Shown here: piece by piece, positions 21,905-31,384 of the stretch | Numbering within the stretch: position 1 is the first letter of the stretch | Layout of the letters: each line of letters opens with the position of its first letter | NCBI RefSeq assembly: GCF_000801295.1 | Contig: NZ_AP012978.1 | Location: forward strand, 496,001-560,000 | DNA length: 64,000 nt | Direction: 5' to 3' | Source of the DNA: an endosymbiont of unidentified scaly snail isolate Monju | Lineage (GTDB): Bacteria; Pseudomonadota; Gammaproteobacteria; Chromatiales; Chromatiaceae | Made by a program: the position numbers and the translations under genes | The notes under the pieces: generated by a model | What the model saw: only the letters and a program-made list of their open reading frames with translations | Databases searched by the model: none | Told to the model about the DNA's origin: nothing

Positions 21905-22881
21905 GAGCGACCCTCCCGATTCAGCAGCCAGAGGAAGATTGGCACCCCCAGCAGGGCGGTGAGCACGCCGACCGGCAGTTGCGCCGGGGCGATCAGGGTG
22001 CGCGCCAGGGTGTCGGCCAGCACCAGCAGGCTGCCGCCCAGCAGTGCGGAGAGCGGCAGCAGCCAGCGGTGGTCGGTGGCACCGAGCAGGCGCACCAGGT
22101 GCGGCGTGACCAGGCCGACGAAGCCGATGGCGCCGGCGATGGCGACCGCGCCGGCAGTGAGCAGCGAGGAGAGCACGAACAGGCTGCTGCGCAGGCGGCG
22201 CGGGTCCACTCCCAGCGCGGCGGCCTGTGCCATGCCGAAGCCGGCAAGATTGAGCTGCGGCGCCAGCCACAGGGCGCCGGCGAGACCGCTGGCCAGCACG
22301 CCCAGCGCCAGGCCGGGGCGAGGAGCCCCGCCGAGGTCGCCCATCAGCCAGAACAGCATGCCCGGCAGTTGCAGCGGCGGGGCCAGGCTGAGCACCAGGC
22401 CGATCAGTGCCGACCAGCCGGCGGCCATGACGATACCGGTGAGCAGCAGGCGGCGGTTGTCCGGATCCTCGCCGCGTTGTGCCAGCAGGAACACCACCAG
22501 CATGCTCGCCAGTGCACCGCCGAAGGCCAGCGGCGGCAGCCAGAATGCGCCGACCCCGGCGAGCATGGCAGCGAGCACGGCCACCGCGGCACCGCCGGAG
22601 ACGCCCAGCACGTAAGGGTCGCCCAGGGGGTTGCGCAACAGCACCTGCATCAGCACGCCGGCCACGGCCAGCATGCCGCCGATGCCGAAGGCGGTGAGTG
22701 CGCGCGGCAGGCGCAGCTGGTTGACGATGCGGTCGGCAATGCTGCCGTCGTCCTGGAACAGCAGGCGTGCCACCTCCGTGGCGGGAATGTCTACCGAACC
22801 TTCGAGCAGCGCGATGCCCAGCGCGCCCAGCGCGCCCAGCGAAACGCCGAGCGTCAGCAGGTGTTCAGGCCGTCGTCGCAT
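21901..22881 (-). CDS. FecCD-family ABC importer permease (BtuC-like)
   Basis: A 326-residue permease with about ten membrane segments. Family signatures are RLPRALTAFGIGGMLAVAGVL, QVLLRNPLGDPYVLGVSGGA, and near the C-terminus GFVGLVTPHLVRLL and GVLTALLGVPIFLWLL. It starts with ATG at 22881 and overlaps the end of the HAD gene by 17 bases, and the ATPase start by four, so the three genes form a tightly coupled operon. Confidence 0.9.
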   Translation of the reverse strand: MRRRPEHLLTLGVSLGALGALGIALLEGSVDIPATEVARLLFQDDGSIADRIVNQLRLPRALTAFGIGGMLAVAGVLMQVLLRNPLGDPYVLGVSGGAAVAVLAAMLAGVGAFWLPPLAFGGALASMLVVFLLAQRGEDPDNRRLLLTGIVMAAGWSALIGLVLSLAPPLQLPGMLFWLMGDLGGAPRPGLALGVLASGLAGALWLAPQLNLAGFGMAQAAALGVDPRRLRSSLFVLSSLLTAGAVAIAGAIGFVGLVTPHLVRLLGATDHRWLLPLSALLGGSLLVLADTLARTLIAPAQLPVGVLTALLGVPIFLWLLNREGRS

Positions 22882-23536
22882 GATCGCGCAGCGAGATGAT
22901 CGGCCAGCCGGCCCCTTCGGCGTGCGCGTGCAGTGCCTTGTCGGGGTCCACGGCCACGGGGTGGTCGACCAGTTCGAGCAGCGGCAGGTCATTGTGCGAA
23001 TCGCTGTAGAAGGTGGCGCCGGCCAGTGAATGACCGGTCTGTGCCAGCCAGTCGCGCAGGCGTGCGATCTTGCCCTCGCGGAAGCTGGGCATGCCCGTGA
23101 CCCGGCCAGTGAAGCGGCCGTTGCGCCGTTCCGGCTCGGTGGCAATCAGGTGTTCGATACCGAACAGGGCGGCGATCGGCTCGGTCACGAAGCGGTTGGT
23201 GGCGGTGATGATGAGCAGGGTGTCGCCGGCGCGACGGTGTGACTCGACCAGCGCGCGTGCGGGTTGGCCAATCAGTGGGTGGATGCGACGCTCGATGAAG
23301 TCGGCGCGCCAGCGTTCCAGTTCGGCCGGGTCGTTCTCGGCCAGCGGGCGCAGCGAGAAGGTGAGAAAGGCCATGATGTCCAGCCGTCCGGCCTTGTAGT
23401 CCTCGTAGAAGCGCCGGTTGGCCGCCTCGTAGGATTCGCCGTCCACCGCACCCAGCTCTGCCAGGTGGCGGCCCCAGAGGTAGTCCGAGTCCCCGCTGAG
23501 CAGGGTGTTGTCGAGATCGAAGATGGCCAGTGGCAT
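22865..23536 (-). CDS. HAD-superfamily IB hydrolase (SerB-like)
   Basis: A 223-residue phosphatase-like protein. It has HAD motif I FDLDNTLLSGDSD, motif II IITATN, a lysine in REGKIARL and motif III YSDSHNDLPLLE. The helical cap (residues 20-100) is of subclass IB, as in phosphoserine phosphatase and related acyl-phosphate or prenyl-phosphate phosphatases. The substrate is unknown. In several Gammaproteobacteria a similar gene lies beside rppH-ptsP, as here. Its end overlaps the FecCD permease gene. A 17-bp exact tandem duplication sits directly before the start codon, in the ribosome binding site region. Confidence 0.88.
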   Translation of the reverse strand: MPLAIFDLDNTLLSGDSDYLWGRHLAELGAVDGESYEAANRRFYEDYKAGRLDIMAFLTFSLRPLAENDPAELERWRADFIERRIHPLIGQPARALVESHRRAGDTLLIITATNRFVTEPIAALFGIEHLIATEPERRNGRFTGRVTGMPSFREGKIARLRDWLAQTGHSLAGATFYSDSHNDLPLLELVDHPVAVDPDKALHAHAEGAGWPIISLRDHATTA

Positions 23537-23570
23537 GGTGTTCGTCAGTGATTGGTGTTCGTCAGTGATT
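23537..23570. repeat. 17-bp tandem duplication before the HAD gene
   Basis: GGTGTTCGTCAGTGATT is repeated exactly at 23537-23553 and 23554-23570, ending at the base next to the start codon. It replaces the place where a ribosome binding site would be expected. Confidence 0.9.
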
Positions 23571-23602
23571 TTTGGATGCGGGGATCATACAGAAAAATCG
23601 TT

Positions 23603-23618
23603 ATAAGCAATAGCTTAT
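23603..23618. promoter_or_regulatory. ATAAGC-AATA-GCTTAT palindrome, possible operator
   Basis: A perfect 6-bp inverted repeat with a 4-base centre, in an unusually AT-rich stretch between the divergent HAD gene and rppH. The form resembles LysR-type operator half sites. No regulator gene is adjacent, so the assignment rests on symmetry only. Confidence 0.4.
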
Positions 23619-23694
23619 GTGTAATCCAGTCGGCCGGGGCTTGCTTGCGGTGGGGCTCCCCGCTGTGGAAGAATGAAGGTAATGCAATTTACTG

Positions 23695-24240
23695 GTGAGT
23701 GATGTGATCGATGCGGATGGTTTTCGGCCCAATGTCGGAATAATCCTCGTCAACGACGAGAACCGCCTGTTCTGGGGACGGCGTGTCGGGCAGAATGCCT
23801 GGCAGTTCCCGCAGGGCGGTATCAAGGCGGACGAGACGCCGCGCGAGGCCATGTTCCGCGAGCTCGAGGAGGAGGTCGGCCTTCGCCCGGAACAGGTCAA
23901 GGTGCTGGGCGAGACCTCGCGCTGGCTGCGCTACCGCCTGCCCAAACGTTTCATCCGCCGCAATGCCCCGGTGTTGTGCATCGGGCAGAAGCAGCGCTGG
24001 TTCCTGTTGCGAGTCAACTGCGAAGAGAGTGATTTCTGTCTTGACCGATTCGACAAGCCTGAGTTCGACGATTGGCGCTGGGTGGATTACTGGGTGCCTG
24101 TGAAGGAGGTCATCTACTTCAAGCGGCGGGTCTACGAGCGTGCGCTCGAGGAACTGGCGCCGCTGCTGTTCCCCGAGGGGCCGCCCGAGCGCCCGCCGCT
24201 GCCGCCGCGCCGGCCGCGTCGCCATCCCCGGCGCCGTTGA
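23695..24240 (+). CDS. rppH: RNA pyrophosphohydrolase RppH
   Basis: A Nudix hydrolase of up to 181 residues that removes pyrophosphate from mRNA 5' ends and so starts RNase E-dependent decay. The Nudix box begins [19 protein letters not shown] and ends EVGL. Other conserved parts are [11 protein letters not shown] and [10 protein letters not shown] at the start and [13 protein letters not shown] in the middle. The GTG at 23695 is given; a second GTG at 23704 (VIDADGF) would match the E. coli N-terminus MIDDDGY more closely. The proline/arginine tail [15 protein letters not shown] is unlike E. coli. It is followed after 17 bases by ptsP, a conserved pair. Confidence 0.93.
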   Translation: MSDVIDADGFRPNVGIILVNDENRLFWGRRVGQNAWQFPQGGIKADETPREAMFRELEEEVGLRPEQVKVLGETSRWLRYRLPKRFIRRNAPVLCIGQKQRWFLLRVNCEESDFCLDRFDKPEFDDWRWVDYWVPVKEVIYFKRRVYERALEELAPLLFPEGPPERPPLPPRRPRRHPRRR

Positions 24241-24257
24241 TTGCACGGGGGTGAGGC

Positions 24258-26513
24258 TTGCTCGATACGCTGCATCGGATAGTTCACGCGGTCAACAAGG
24301 CGCCCAACCTGCAGGAGGCACTGGGTACCCTGGTCAACGCAGTGCGCGAGGCGATCGACTGCGACGTCTGCTCCATCTACCTGGTCGATGACGACGCCCG
24401 GTCCAACGTGCTGATGGCTACCGTGGGCCTGGAGGACTCGGCGGTGGGCAAGGTACGCCTGCCCTTCGGTCGCGGCCTGGTGGGACTGGTAGCCGAGCGC
24501 GCCGAGCCGGTCAACCTGGCAGATGCGCCGGCGCACCCGCGCTATGTGCGCATCGCACACACTGGCGAGACCCGCTACCGGGGGTTCCTTGGCGTGCCCA
24601 TCATCCAGAACCGGCGGGTGCTGGTGGTGCGCCAGCGCGAGGAGCGTGAGTTCCAGGACGAGGAGGTGACCTTTCTGTTCACCCTGGCCGCGCAGCTCGC
24701 CGGGGCCATCACCCATGCGCGCGCCAGTGGTGAACTCGATGCTCTGACCCGTGAGCATCAGCCCCTGCACCGCTTTCTGGTCGGTCAGCCCGGCCACGCG
24801 GGAGTGGCGGTCGGTACCGCAGTGGTGAGCTTTCAGCTTTCGGATCTGGAGGCGGTGCCGGATCGGCCGGTCGACGACCCCGAGGCAGAGTGCGCGCGCT
24901 TCGAGCGCGCGGTGGCCCAGGTCGGGACCGATCTGCGGCACCTGCAGGAGCGCATGGCCGATCAACTGCCCGAGGAAGATCGGGCGCTGTTCGATGCCCT
25001 GCTGCTGATGCTGCGTTCCGAGACCCTGGTGCTGCAGACCGAGGAGACCATCCACCGGGGCCTGTGGGCACCCGCAGCGTTGCGCGACACCATCGCCGCC
25101 CACGCGCAGATCTTCGACGAGATGGACGATCCCTACTTGCGCGAGCGTGCCTCGGATGTGCGCGACCTGGGCCGGCGCATCCTCATGCACCTGCAGGACG
25201 ATGACCCGCGCCTGGTGGAATATCCGCCGGACACCATACTGGTCGGGGAGGAGATCAGCGCCATGCAGCTTGCCGAGGTGCCCCCGGGGCAGCTCGCCGG
25301 CGTGGTCTCGGCCAGTGGCTCGGGCTCGTCGCACGCGGCCATTCTGGCGCGCGCCATGGGGATACCGGCGGTGATGGGTGTTTCCGAGATGCCGGTCAGC
25401 CGCATGCAGGGGCGGGCGCTGATCGTGGATGGTTATCGCGGCCGAGTGTACATCGAGCCGACACCCTCGGTGCGCACCGAGTACGAGCGCCTGATTGCCG
25501 AGGAGCAGGCGCTGGGCGCCGAAGTCGAGGCAATGCGTGGCCCGCCTTCGGAGACCACCGACGGCCATATCGTGCCGCTGCACCTGAACACCGGCCTGGT
25601 CAATCAGATGAACGGTGAGGAGCAGGCCGAAGCCGATGGCGTGGGTCTGTATCGCACCGAGTTTCCCTTCATGGTGCGCGACCGTTTCCCCGGCGAAGGC
25701 GAGCAGCTGCGCAACTATCGCCGGGTGCTCGAGGCCTTCGCGCCGCGCCCGGTGGTGCTGCGCACCCTGGACATCGGCGGCGACAAGGCGCTGCCCTATT
25801 TCCCGGTGGTCGAGCAGAACCCCTTCCTTGGATGGCGCGGGGTTCGCATCTCGTTGCAACATCCGGAGATCTTTCTCACCCAGATCCGCGCCATGCTGCT
25901 GGCCGACATCGGGCTGGGCAATCTGCAGATCATGTTGCCCATGATCAGCGGCGTGGGCGAAGTGGACGAATTGCAACAGCTCATTCAACGTGCCCATGAC
26001 GAGTTGCTTGAGGAGGGACACGTGGTCGCCATGCCGCGCATCGGGGTGATGATCGAGGTGCCGTCCGCGGTCTACCAGGCCGGGGAGATCGCGCGCCGGG
26101 TGGATTTCCTGTCGGTGGGAACCAACGATCTCACCCAGTACCTGCTGGCGGTGGACCGCAACAACCCGCGCGTGGCCGACCTCTACGACGAGCTGCATCC
26201 GGCGGTGTTGCGCGCCCTGCGCGACATTACCGCGGCAGCGGCCGAGTTCAATCGGCCGGTCAGTGTGTGTGGCGAGCTGGCGGGCAATCCGCTGGCGACC
26301 ATCCTGCTGATTGGGCTGGGGGTGAACAGCCTGAGCATGAGTGCCGGCAGCCTGCTGCGCGTCAAGTGGGTGGTGCGCAGCATCAGCCGCATCCGCGCGC
26401 GCCAGATCGCGCAGGTGGCCCTGCGGATGGAAGACGTGGGGCAGATACGGCGCTTCATGGAAGGCACCCTCGATGAGATGGGGCTGGGCGGGCTGATCCG
26501 GCCGGGCAAGTAG
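24258..26513 (+). CDS. ptsP: PtsP, phosphoenolpyruvate-protein phosphotransferase of the nitrogen PTS
   Basis: A 751-residue EI-Ntr enzyme that passes phosphate from PEP to NPr. It has an N-terminal GAF domain (residues 1-165, AIDCDVCSIYLVDDD), the PTS N-terminal domain with the phosphohistidine in SGSGSSHAAILARAMGIPA, and the PEP-utilising barrel (RTLDIGGDKALPYF, NPFLGWRGVRISL, FLSVGTNDLTQYLLAVDR, VCGELAGNP). The start is TTG after GGGGTGAGG. The stretch NRRVLVVRQRE in the GAF domain looks about three residues shorter than the usual RRVLGVLVVQQRE, which may be a small in-frame loss. Pairing with rppH is conserved. Confidence 0.95.
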   Translation: MLDTLHRIVHAVNKAPNLQEALGTLVNAVREAIDCDVCSIYLVDDDARSNVLMATVGLEDSAVGKVRLPFGRGLVGLVAERAEPVNLADAPAHPRYVRIAHTGETRYRGFLGVPIIQNRRVLVVRQREEREFQDEEVTFLFTLAAQLAGAITHARASGELDALTREHQPLHRFLVGQPGHAGVAVGTAVVSFQLSDLEAVPDRPVDDPEAECARFERAVAQVGTDLRHLQERMADQLPEEDRALFDALLLMLRSETLVLQTEETIHRGLWAPAALRDTIAAHAQIFDEMDDPYLRERASDVRDLGRRILMHLQDDDPRLVEYPPDTILVGEEISAMQLAEVPPGQLAGVVSASGSGSSHAAILARAMGIPAVMGVSEMPVSRMQGRALIVDGYRGRVYIEPTPSVRTEYERLIAEEQALGAEVEAMRGPPSETTDGHIVPLHLNTGLVNQMNGEEQAEADGVGLYRTEFPFMVRDRFPGEGEQLRNYRRVLEAFAPRPVVLRTLDIGGDKALPYFPVVEQNPFLGWRGVRISLQHPEIFLTQIRAMLLADIGLGNLQIMLPMISGVGEVDELQQLIQRAHDELLEEGHVVAMPRIGVMIEVPSAVYQAGEIARRVDFLSVGTNDLTQYLLAVDRNNPRVADLYDELHPAVLRALRDITAAAAEFNRPVSVCGELAGNPLATILLIGLGVNSLSMSAGSLLRVKWVVRSISRIRARQIAQVALRMEDVGQIRRFMEGTLDEMGLGGLIRPGK

Positions 26514-26576
26514 TCGCACCCGCCTGATCTGCCGGGACAATCCCGTCGGTGTCGCGTCATCTGGCCGTGCGCCAGA

Positions 26577-28085
26577 TCAGTCTTCTGTTGGCAGGGGATG
26601 CAGTGTGTCGAGAGGCACGCTCAGGCCATTGTCCAGCACCAGGCGTGCGTGCGTGCGATTCAGTTCTCGGGGGGAGCGCACGCCGCAGCTGTGGGCGATG
26701 ATGCCGACCTCGCGCACCATGTTGCGCACGTAATTCGCCACCCGCTCGGCCTTGTCGGCCGGGTTGAGACCGCGTTGCAGCTTTTCGTTGTGCGTGGTGA
26801 TGCCGGTGGGGCAGGTATTGCGGTTGCACTGCAGGGCCTGGATGCAGCCGAGGGCGAACATGAAGCCGCGGGCGCTGACGATGAAGTCGGCGCCCACGCA
26901 CAGCGCCCAGGCCAGGTCGGTGGGGTTGATCAACTTGCCCGAGGCGATCACCCGCACTCGTTCGCGCAGGCCGTACTCGTGCAGCTTGTCCACCAGCAGG
27001 GGCAGGGCCTCGGCCAGCGGCAGGCCCACCGCGTCGATCAGCGGCATGGGGGCGGCGCCGGTCCCGCCCTCGGCTCCGTCCACGGTGATGAAGTCCGGTG
27101 CGCTCTCGTTGCCGCGTTCGAGAATGGTGCGGAACAGCCCGTCGAGCATGTCGGGTGAGCCGATCACCGTCTTGATACCGACCGGCTTGCCGGTGACCGC
27201 GCGGACCCGGTCGATCATGTCGAGCATGTCGCCGAAGCTGTTGATGTCGGGGTGGGGGTTGGGGCTGATGGCGTCCTGTCCGGGCAGGATGCCGCGGATG
27301 CGTGCGATCTCCTCGGTGACCTTGCTGCCGGGCAGGATGCCGCCCTTGCCCGGTTTGGCGCCTTGGCTGAGCTTGATCTCGAACAGGCGGACCTGGGGGA
27401 TGGCGGCGATCTGCTGGAGCTTGTCGTCGCTGAGATTTCCCTCCAGGTCGCGCACGCCGTTCTTGGCAGTGCCGATCTGGAACACAATGTCGCAGCCGCC
27501 TTCCAGGTGCCAGGGCGACAGGCCGCCTTCGCCGGTGTTCAGCCAGCAGCCGGCCTTGCGCGCACCGTGCGACAGGGCCTGCACCGCGGGCCTGGAAATG
27601 GCGCCGTAGCTCATGCCCGAGATATTGAACAGCGAGGCAGTGGTATAAGGTTGGGGGCAGCCCTCGCCGATGGTCAGGGGGCCGGGGGGCACGGCGTCTT
27701 CTCCCAGGGTGGGGAAGGCGCAGTTGACGAACAGTACCGTCCCGGTGCGCCGCAGGTCGCGGGTGGAGCCGAAGGCCACGGTGGTGTCGAGGTCCTTGGC
27801 CGCGCGATAGACCCAGGAGCGCTGGGCCCGGTTGAAGGGCATCTCCTCGCGGTCCATGGCAAAGAAATACTGGCGGAAGAATTCGCCCAGGTGTTCGAAG
27901 AAATAACGAAAACGCCCGATCACCGGGTAGTTGCGGCGGATCGCCTGGCGCGTCTGGGTGACATCGACGATGTAGGCTACGATGGCCCACAGCGCGAGCG
28001 CGCCGATGGCCACGATCACCAGGGCGGCGATGATCTCCAGGCTGGTGAGCAGAAAGCGTCCGAAGTCTTCCGACAATGCCGGCAT
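26577..28085 (-). CDS. FMN-binding glutamate synthase family protein, membrane-anchored
   Basis: A 502-residue protein. Residues 15-45 form a membrane segment (LEIIAALVIVAIGALALWAI). The rest is the FMN-binding Glu_synthase domain (GPLTIGEG, GISGMSYGAIS-like SGMSYGAISRPAV, SQGAKPGKGGILPG, TVDGAEGGTGAAP, RVIASGKL) and the [3Fe-4S] cysteine pattern CIQALQCNRNTC. It resembles the domain of GltB that reduces 2-oxoglutarate plus ammonia but lacks the glutaminase and the C-terminal GXGXG domain. Stand-alone members are common in bacteria, and their physiological reaction is not well defined. The start at 28085 follows GAGGTGACC. Confidence 0.87.
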   Translation of the reverse strand: MPALSEDFGRFLLTSLEIIAALVIVAIGALALWAIVAYIVDVTQTRQAIRRNYPVIGRFRYFFEHLGEFFRQYFFAMDREEMPFNRAQRSWVYRAAKDLDTTVAFGSTRDLRRTGTVLFVNCAFPTLGEDAVPPGPLTIGEGCPQPYTTASLFNISGMSYGAISRPAVQALSHGARKAGCWLNTGEGGLSPWHLEGGCDIVFQIGTAKNGVRDLEGNLSDDKLQQIAAIPQVRLFEIKLSQGAKPGKGGILPGSKVTEEIARIRGILPGQDAISPNPHPDINSFGDMLDMIDRVRAVTGKPVGIKTVIGSPDMLDGLFRTILERGNESAPDFITVDGAEGGTGAAPMPLIDAVGLPLAEALPLLVDKLHEYGLRERVRVIASGKLINPTDLAWALCVGADFIVSARGFMFALGCIQALQCNRNTCPTGITTHNEKLQRGLNPADKAERVANYVRNMVREVGIIAHSCGVRSPRELNRTHARLVLDNGLSVPLDTLHPLPTED

Positions 28086-28315
28086 GAGGTCACCTCGCTG
28101 GTCGAGCCCTTGTCGGGCCTCGCTGTTCCTGTTGGTGTGATCGGGTGAATCCCTGTTTACTTTAGTTCGTCGGGTGACGGTCTTTTCTGCGATCTTGCGA
28201 ATTCTCGAGGGGACTGGCAGAACGCGCGCTTCATTGTCCCAGGTCAAGCACCCGCCTTGAACTTGGTCCCGTTCGCCGCCATACAACTTGTAGTGCCATT
28301 CAGAGGGGGCAGTCG

Positions 28316-28660
28316 ATGAGTACGCAACGGATCGAGAAGGATCGTCTGAAGGACTATTTCGACCACTTCAGCATGATCATGCCCGCCGAGCTGATCGAGA
28401 TCGAGGTCGCTGGCCTGGACCTGGGTGACCAGGTCGAGGCCGACTGGGTCCCGCTGTCCGGCATCAGCTACGACCCGAAGAACGACGTGGTGGTGGTCGA
28501 CCTGAATGACGGGCAGGTGCAGCACAGCATCCGTGCACCGGTCGAGGTCGAGGTGGAAGAGGATGACGAGGGTATCCGCAGTATCGGAATCCGCTGTGGC
28601 GAAGGGCACCTGCACGTGCTGCGCCTGAAGGAGCCGAAGGCGCTTCCCGTGCGCGACTGA
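28316..28660 (+). CDS. DUF5335 family protein
   Basis: A 114-residue soluble protein. The sequence RLKDYFDHFSMIMPAELIEIE, GLDLGDQVEADWVPLSGISY and DPKNDVVVVDLNDGQVQHSI matches the DUF5335 family as I know it. Function is unknown. It has a GAGGGGGCAGTCG ribosome binding site and converges on ygiQ, with only one base between the stop codons. Confidence 0.75.
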   Translation: MSTQRIEKDRLKDYFDHFSMIMPAELIEIEVAGLDLGDQVEADWVPLSGISYDPKNDVVVVDLNDGQVQHSIRAPVEVEVEEDDEGIRSIGIRCGEGHLHVLRLKEPKALPVRD

Positions 28661-28661
28661 G

Positions 28662-30860
28662 TCAGCGCCGGCGTTTCGGTTTCGCGCGCCGTGGCTGGTG
28701 GTCGTGGCGTTCGGCGCGTGCGTGCCGAGTACGGAAGGGCTTGCCACCGGGCTTGCGCTGGCCTTCCGGCTGCCTGCCGGTGCCGGCAGGTTGCCAGCGC
28801 GGTACCAGATGGCGCTTGCCGTTGCCGATCAGGTCCGCGCGCCCCATGCGTTGCAGGGCCTCGCGCAGCAGCGGCCAGTTCTCCGGGTCGTGATAGCGCA
28901 GGAAGGCCTTGTGCAGGCGGCGCTGGCGGCGTCCGCGTGGCGAGAACACCACTTCGCCGTCGCGCCGCACGCGCTTGAGCGGGTTGCGTCCCGAGTGCCA
29001 CATGGCGGTGGCCAGCGCCATCGGTGAGGGCAGAAAGGCCTGCACCTGGTCGGCGCGAAAGCCGTGGCGCTTGAGCCACAGCGCGAGGTTCAGCATGTCC
29101 TCGTCAGTGGTTCCGGGATGGGCGGCGATGAAGTAGGGGATCAGGTACTGTTCCTTGCCCGCCGCCTTCGAGTACTTGTCGAACATCGCCTTGAAGCGGT
29201 CGTAGGTGCCGATACCCGGTTTCATCATCTTCGACAGCGGTCCCGACTCGGTATGCTCGGGGGCGATCTTCAGGTAGCCGCCGACATGGTGGGTGACCAG
29301 CTCGCGCACGTACTCGGGGGTCTGTACGGCGATGTCGTAGCGCAGGCCCGAGGCGATCAGCACCTTCTTCACCCCGGGCAGGGCGCGTGCCTTGCGGTAC
29401 AGCCGTACCAGCGGCATCTGGTCGGTGTGCAGATTCTTGCAGATGCCGGGATAGACACAGGAGAGGCGACGGCAGCGGGACTCGATGGCCGGATCCTTGC
29501 AGTGCAGGCGCCACATGTTGGCGGTCGGACCACCCAGGTCCGAGACGATGCCGGTGAAACCCGGGGTGCGATCGCGGATCTCTTCGATCTCACGCAGGAT
29601 GGAGGCCTCGGATCGGTTCTGGATGATACGTCCCTCGTGCTCGGTGATCGAACAGAAGGTGCAGCCGCCGAAGCAGCCACGCATGATGTTCACCGAGAAG
29701 CGAATCATCTCGTAGGCCGGAATGCGCGCCTCGCCGTAGGCCGGGTGGGGCACGCGCTGGTAGGGCAGCTCGAACACCTGGTCCAGCTCGCGGGTGTTCA
29801 GGGGAATGGGCGGCGGGTTGACCCACAGCTCGCGGTCGCCGTGGCGTTGTACCAGGGCGCGCGCGTTGCCGGGGTTGGACTCCAGGTGCAGGATGCGCGA
29901 GGCATGGGCATAGAGTACCGGATCGTCGCGTACCTGCTCGTAGGACGGCAGGCGCACCACGCTGCGTGTCCGCTCCAGGCCGCGGGGGCGGCGCTGTCCG
30001 GGGCCGATCGCTCCCGCCGGATGCGGTAGTGGAACCGGTTGCGCATCGCCTTGTCGAGTGGCGCAGGACGGCTCCCTCCCCGCTGCCGTGGAGGGTCGGG
30101 GAGGTGCCTCGGCATAGGGGTCGGGCGGCGGATCCACCGGGCCGGGCTCGTCGATCTCGGAGGAGTCGATCACGGTCCAGCCCTCGGGCAGGGTGCGGCG
30201 CACGATGGCGGTGCCGCGCAGGTCGACGATGTGCTCGATGGGTTCGCCGGCGGCCAGGCGGTGGCTGAGCTCGACGATGGCGCGTTCGGCGTTGCCGTAG
30301 AGCAGGATGTCGGCCTTGCTGTCGAGCAGCACCGAGCGCCGCACCTTCTCTTGCCAGTAGTCGAAGTGCGCTATACGCCGCAGGCTGGCCTCGATGCCGC
30401 CGATCACGATGGGTACGTCGCGGAAGGCCTGGCGCAGGCGTTGCGAATAGACGATCACCGCGCGGTCGGGGCGCTTGCCGCCGACATTGCCGGGGGTGTA
30501 GGCGTCGTCGGAGCGCAGTCGCCGCTCCGCGGTGTAGCGGTTGACCATGGAGTCCATGTTGCCGGCGGTGACGCCAAAATACAGGGTCGGTCGGCCCAGG
30601 CGCTCGAAGTCACGGGTGTCATGCCAGTCGGGTTGGGCGATGATGCCGACCCGAAAGCCCTGCGCCTCGAGCACCCGCCCGATCACCGCCATGCCGAAGC
30701 TGGGATGGTCCACGTAGGCGTCGCCGGTCACCAGGATGATGTCGCAGGCATCCCAGCCGAGCAGCTCCATCTCCTCGCGCGACATGGGAAGGAAGGGCGC
30801 GGGACCGAACTTGTGCGCCCAGTAGCGGCGGTAACTGAACAGGTCTTTGGGGTTTTCCAC
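28662..30860 (-). CDS. ygiQ: YgiQ-family radical SAM protein
   Basis: A 732-residue protein with an N-terminal DUF3362/YgiQ-specific region ([40 protein letters not shown]), then a radical SAM core with the cluster motif [11 protein letters not shown] near residue 395, and the YgiQ C-terminal domain ending in a basic tail. Radical SAM enzymes make a 5'-deoxyadenosyl radical; the substrate of YgiQ is not known. It starts with GTG at 30860, which gives the family beginning with [13 protein letters not shown]. An insertion at about residues 240-300 ([20 protein letters not shown]) is low complexity and is encoded near a GC-rich palindromic stretch. Confidence 0.93.
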   Translation of the reverse strand: MENPKDLFSYRRYWAHKFGPAPFLPMSREEMELLGWDACDIILVTGDAYVDHPSFGMAVIGRVLEAQGFRVGIIAQPDWHDTRDFERLGRPTLYFGVTAGNMDSMVNRYTAERRLRSDDAYTPGNVGGKRPDRAVIVYSQRLRQAFRDVPIVIGGIEASLRRIAHFDYWQEKVRRSVLLDSKADILLYGNAERAIVELSHRLAAGEPIEHIVDLRGTAIVRRTLPEGWTVIDSSEIDEPGPVDPPPDPYAEAPPRPSTAAGREPSCATRQGDAQPVPLPHPAGAIGPGQRRPRGLERTRSVVRLPSYEQVRDDPVLYAHASRILHLESNPGNARALVQRHGDRELWVNPPPIPLNTRELDQVFELPYQRVPHPAYGEARIPAYEMIRFSVNIMRGCFGGCTFCSITEHEGRIIQNRSEASILREIEEIRDRTPGFTGIVSDLGGPTANMWRLHCKDPAIESRCRRLSCVYPGICKNLHTDQMPLVRLYRKARALPGVKKVLIASGLRYDIAVQTPEYVRELVTHHVGGYLKIAPEHTESGPLSKMMKPGIGTYDRFKAMFDKYSKAAGKEQYLIPYFIAAHPGTTDEDMLNLALWLKRHGFRADQVQAFLPSPMALATAMWHSGRNPLKRVRRDGEVVFSPRGRRQRRLHKAFLRYHDPENWPLLREALQRMGRADLIGNGKRHLVPRWQPAGTGRQPEGQRKPGGKPFRTRHARAERHDHQPRRAKPKRRR

Positions 30861-30950
30861 GGTCGGGCTCCGGATTCTGGGCGCAGTCTAACCCGGAACG
30901 GCAGGGCATTCCGCCGTGATGGGCCGGGAAATCTGTTCAGCGTATCGCCT

Positions 30951-30995
30951 GCGACCCGCTGAGGGTCGCTTTACTCAGGGGTGTCTCAGTATGAT
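30951..30995 (+). promoter_or_regulatory. Repeat-derived promoter region of the lipoprotein gene
   Basis: GCGACCC/GGGTCGC forms a hairpin at 30951-30969, followed by GCTTTACTCAGGGGTGTCTC and a TATGAT -10 candidate at 30990-30995. The block 30955-30992 aligns with 6851-6888 at the right end of the rluD-bamD inverted repeat (30 of 38 identical), including a TATACT at the equivalent place. Both sit in front of lipoprotein genes in the same orientation. Confidence 0.5.
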
Positions 30996-31027
30996 GGCGG
31001 TCGTTGCCAGGACGAGGAGGAACGAAG

Positions 31028-31372
31028 ATGCACGATTCTATGAAGACTATCGCGGCTGCCGGTGTCCTGCTGCTGGCGGCTGGCTGTACCCAGGAAACCC
31101 AGAACAAGCTGGGCCGGGCGCTCCAGAACTGGACCGGCACCAACGGCGTGCTCGAGATCTATGCCGGCGACAAGCTGGTGCGCCGCTTCATCGAGATCGA
31201 CAAGCTGACCACTGCCACTGCCACCCAGGGCTCGGGCTCCCGGCCCTACCGCTTTGGCTACGGGGTGTTCGACGAGAACCTCAACATGCGCAGGGACCCG
31301 GGGGAGAAGAAGGTCTACTTCGAGATCAGTGATTACTCCACGCCCTATGTCTTCTTCGAGAACCCCTATTAG
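31028..31372 (+). CDS. Small lipoprotein of unknown function
   Basis: A 114-residue protein with a lipoprotein signal (MKTIAAAGVLLLAAGC; cysteine at residue 20 counted from 31028). The mature part (LEIYAGDKLVRRFIEIDKLT, GYGVFDENLNMRRDPGEKKV) is predicted to be mostly beta strand. A strong ribosome binding site, GAGGAGGAACGAAG, supports ATG 31028. I do not recognise the family. It is a single gene whose promoter overlaps a dispersed repeat, convergent with the RDD gene. Confidence 0.8.
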   Translation: MHDSMKTIAAAGVLLLAAGCTQETQNKLGRALQNWTGTNGVLEIYAGDKLVRRFIEIDKLTTATATQGSGSRPYRFGYGVFDENLNMRRDPGEKKVYFEISDYSTPYVFFENPY

Positions 31373-31384
31373 TGAGGCCGGGGG

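Noticed and set aside
24132-26540. Long minus-strand open frame antisense to ptsP
   Set aside because: A high-GC shadow frame. It is rich in H, Q and G and has no domain, whereas the ptsP frame shows GAF, phosphohistidine and PEP-barrel motifs.
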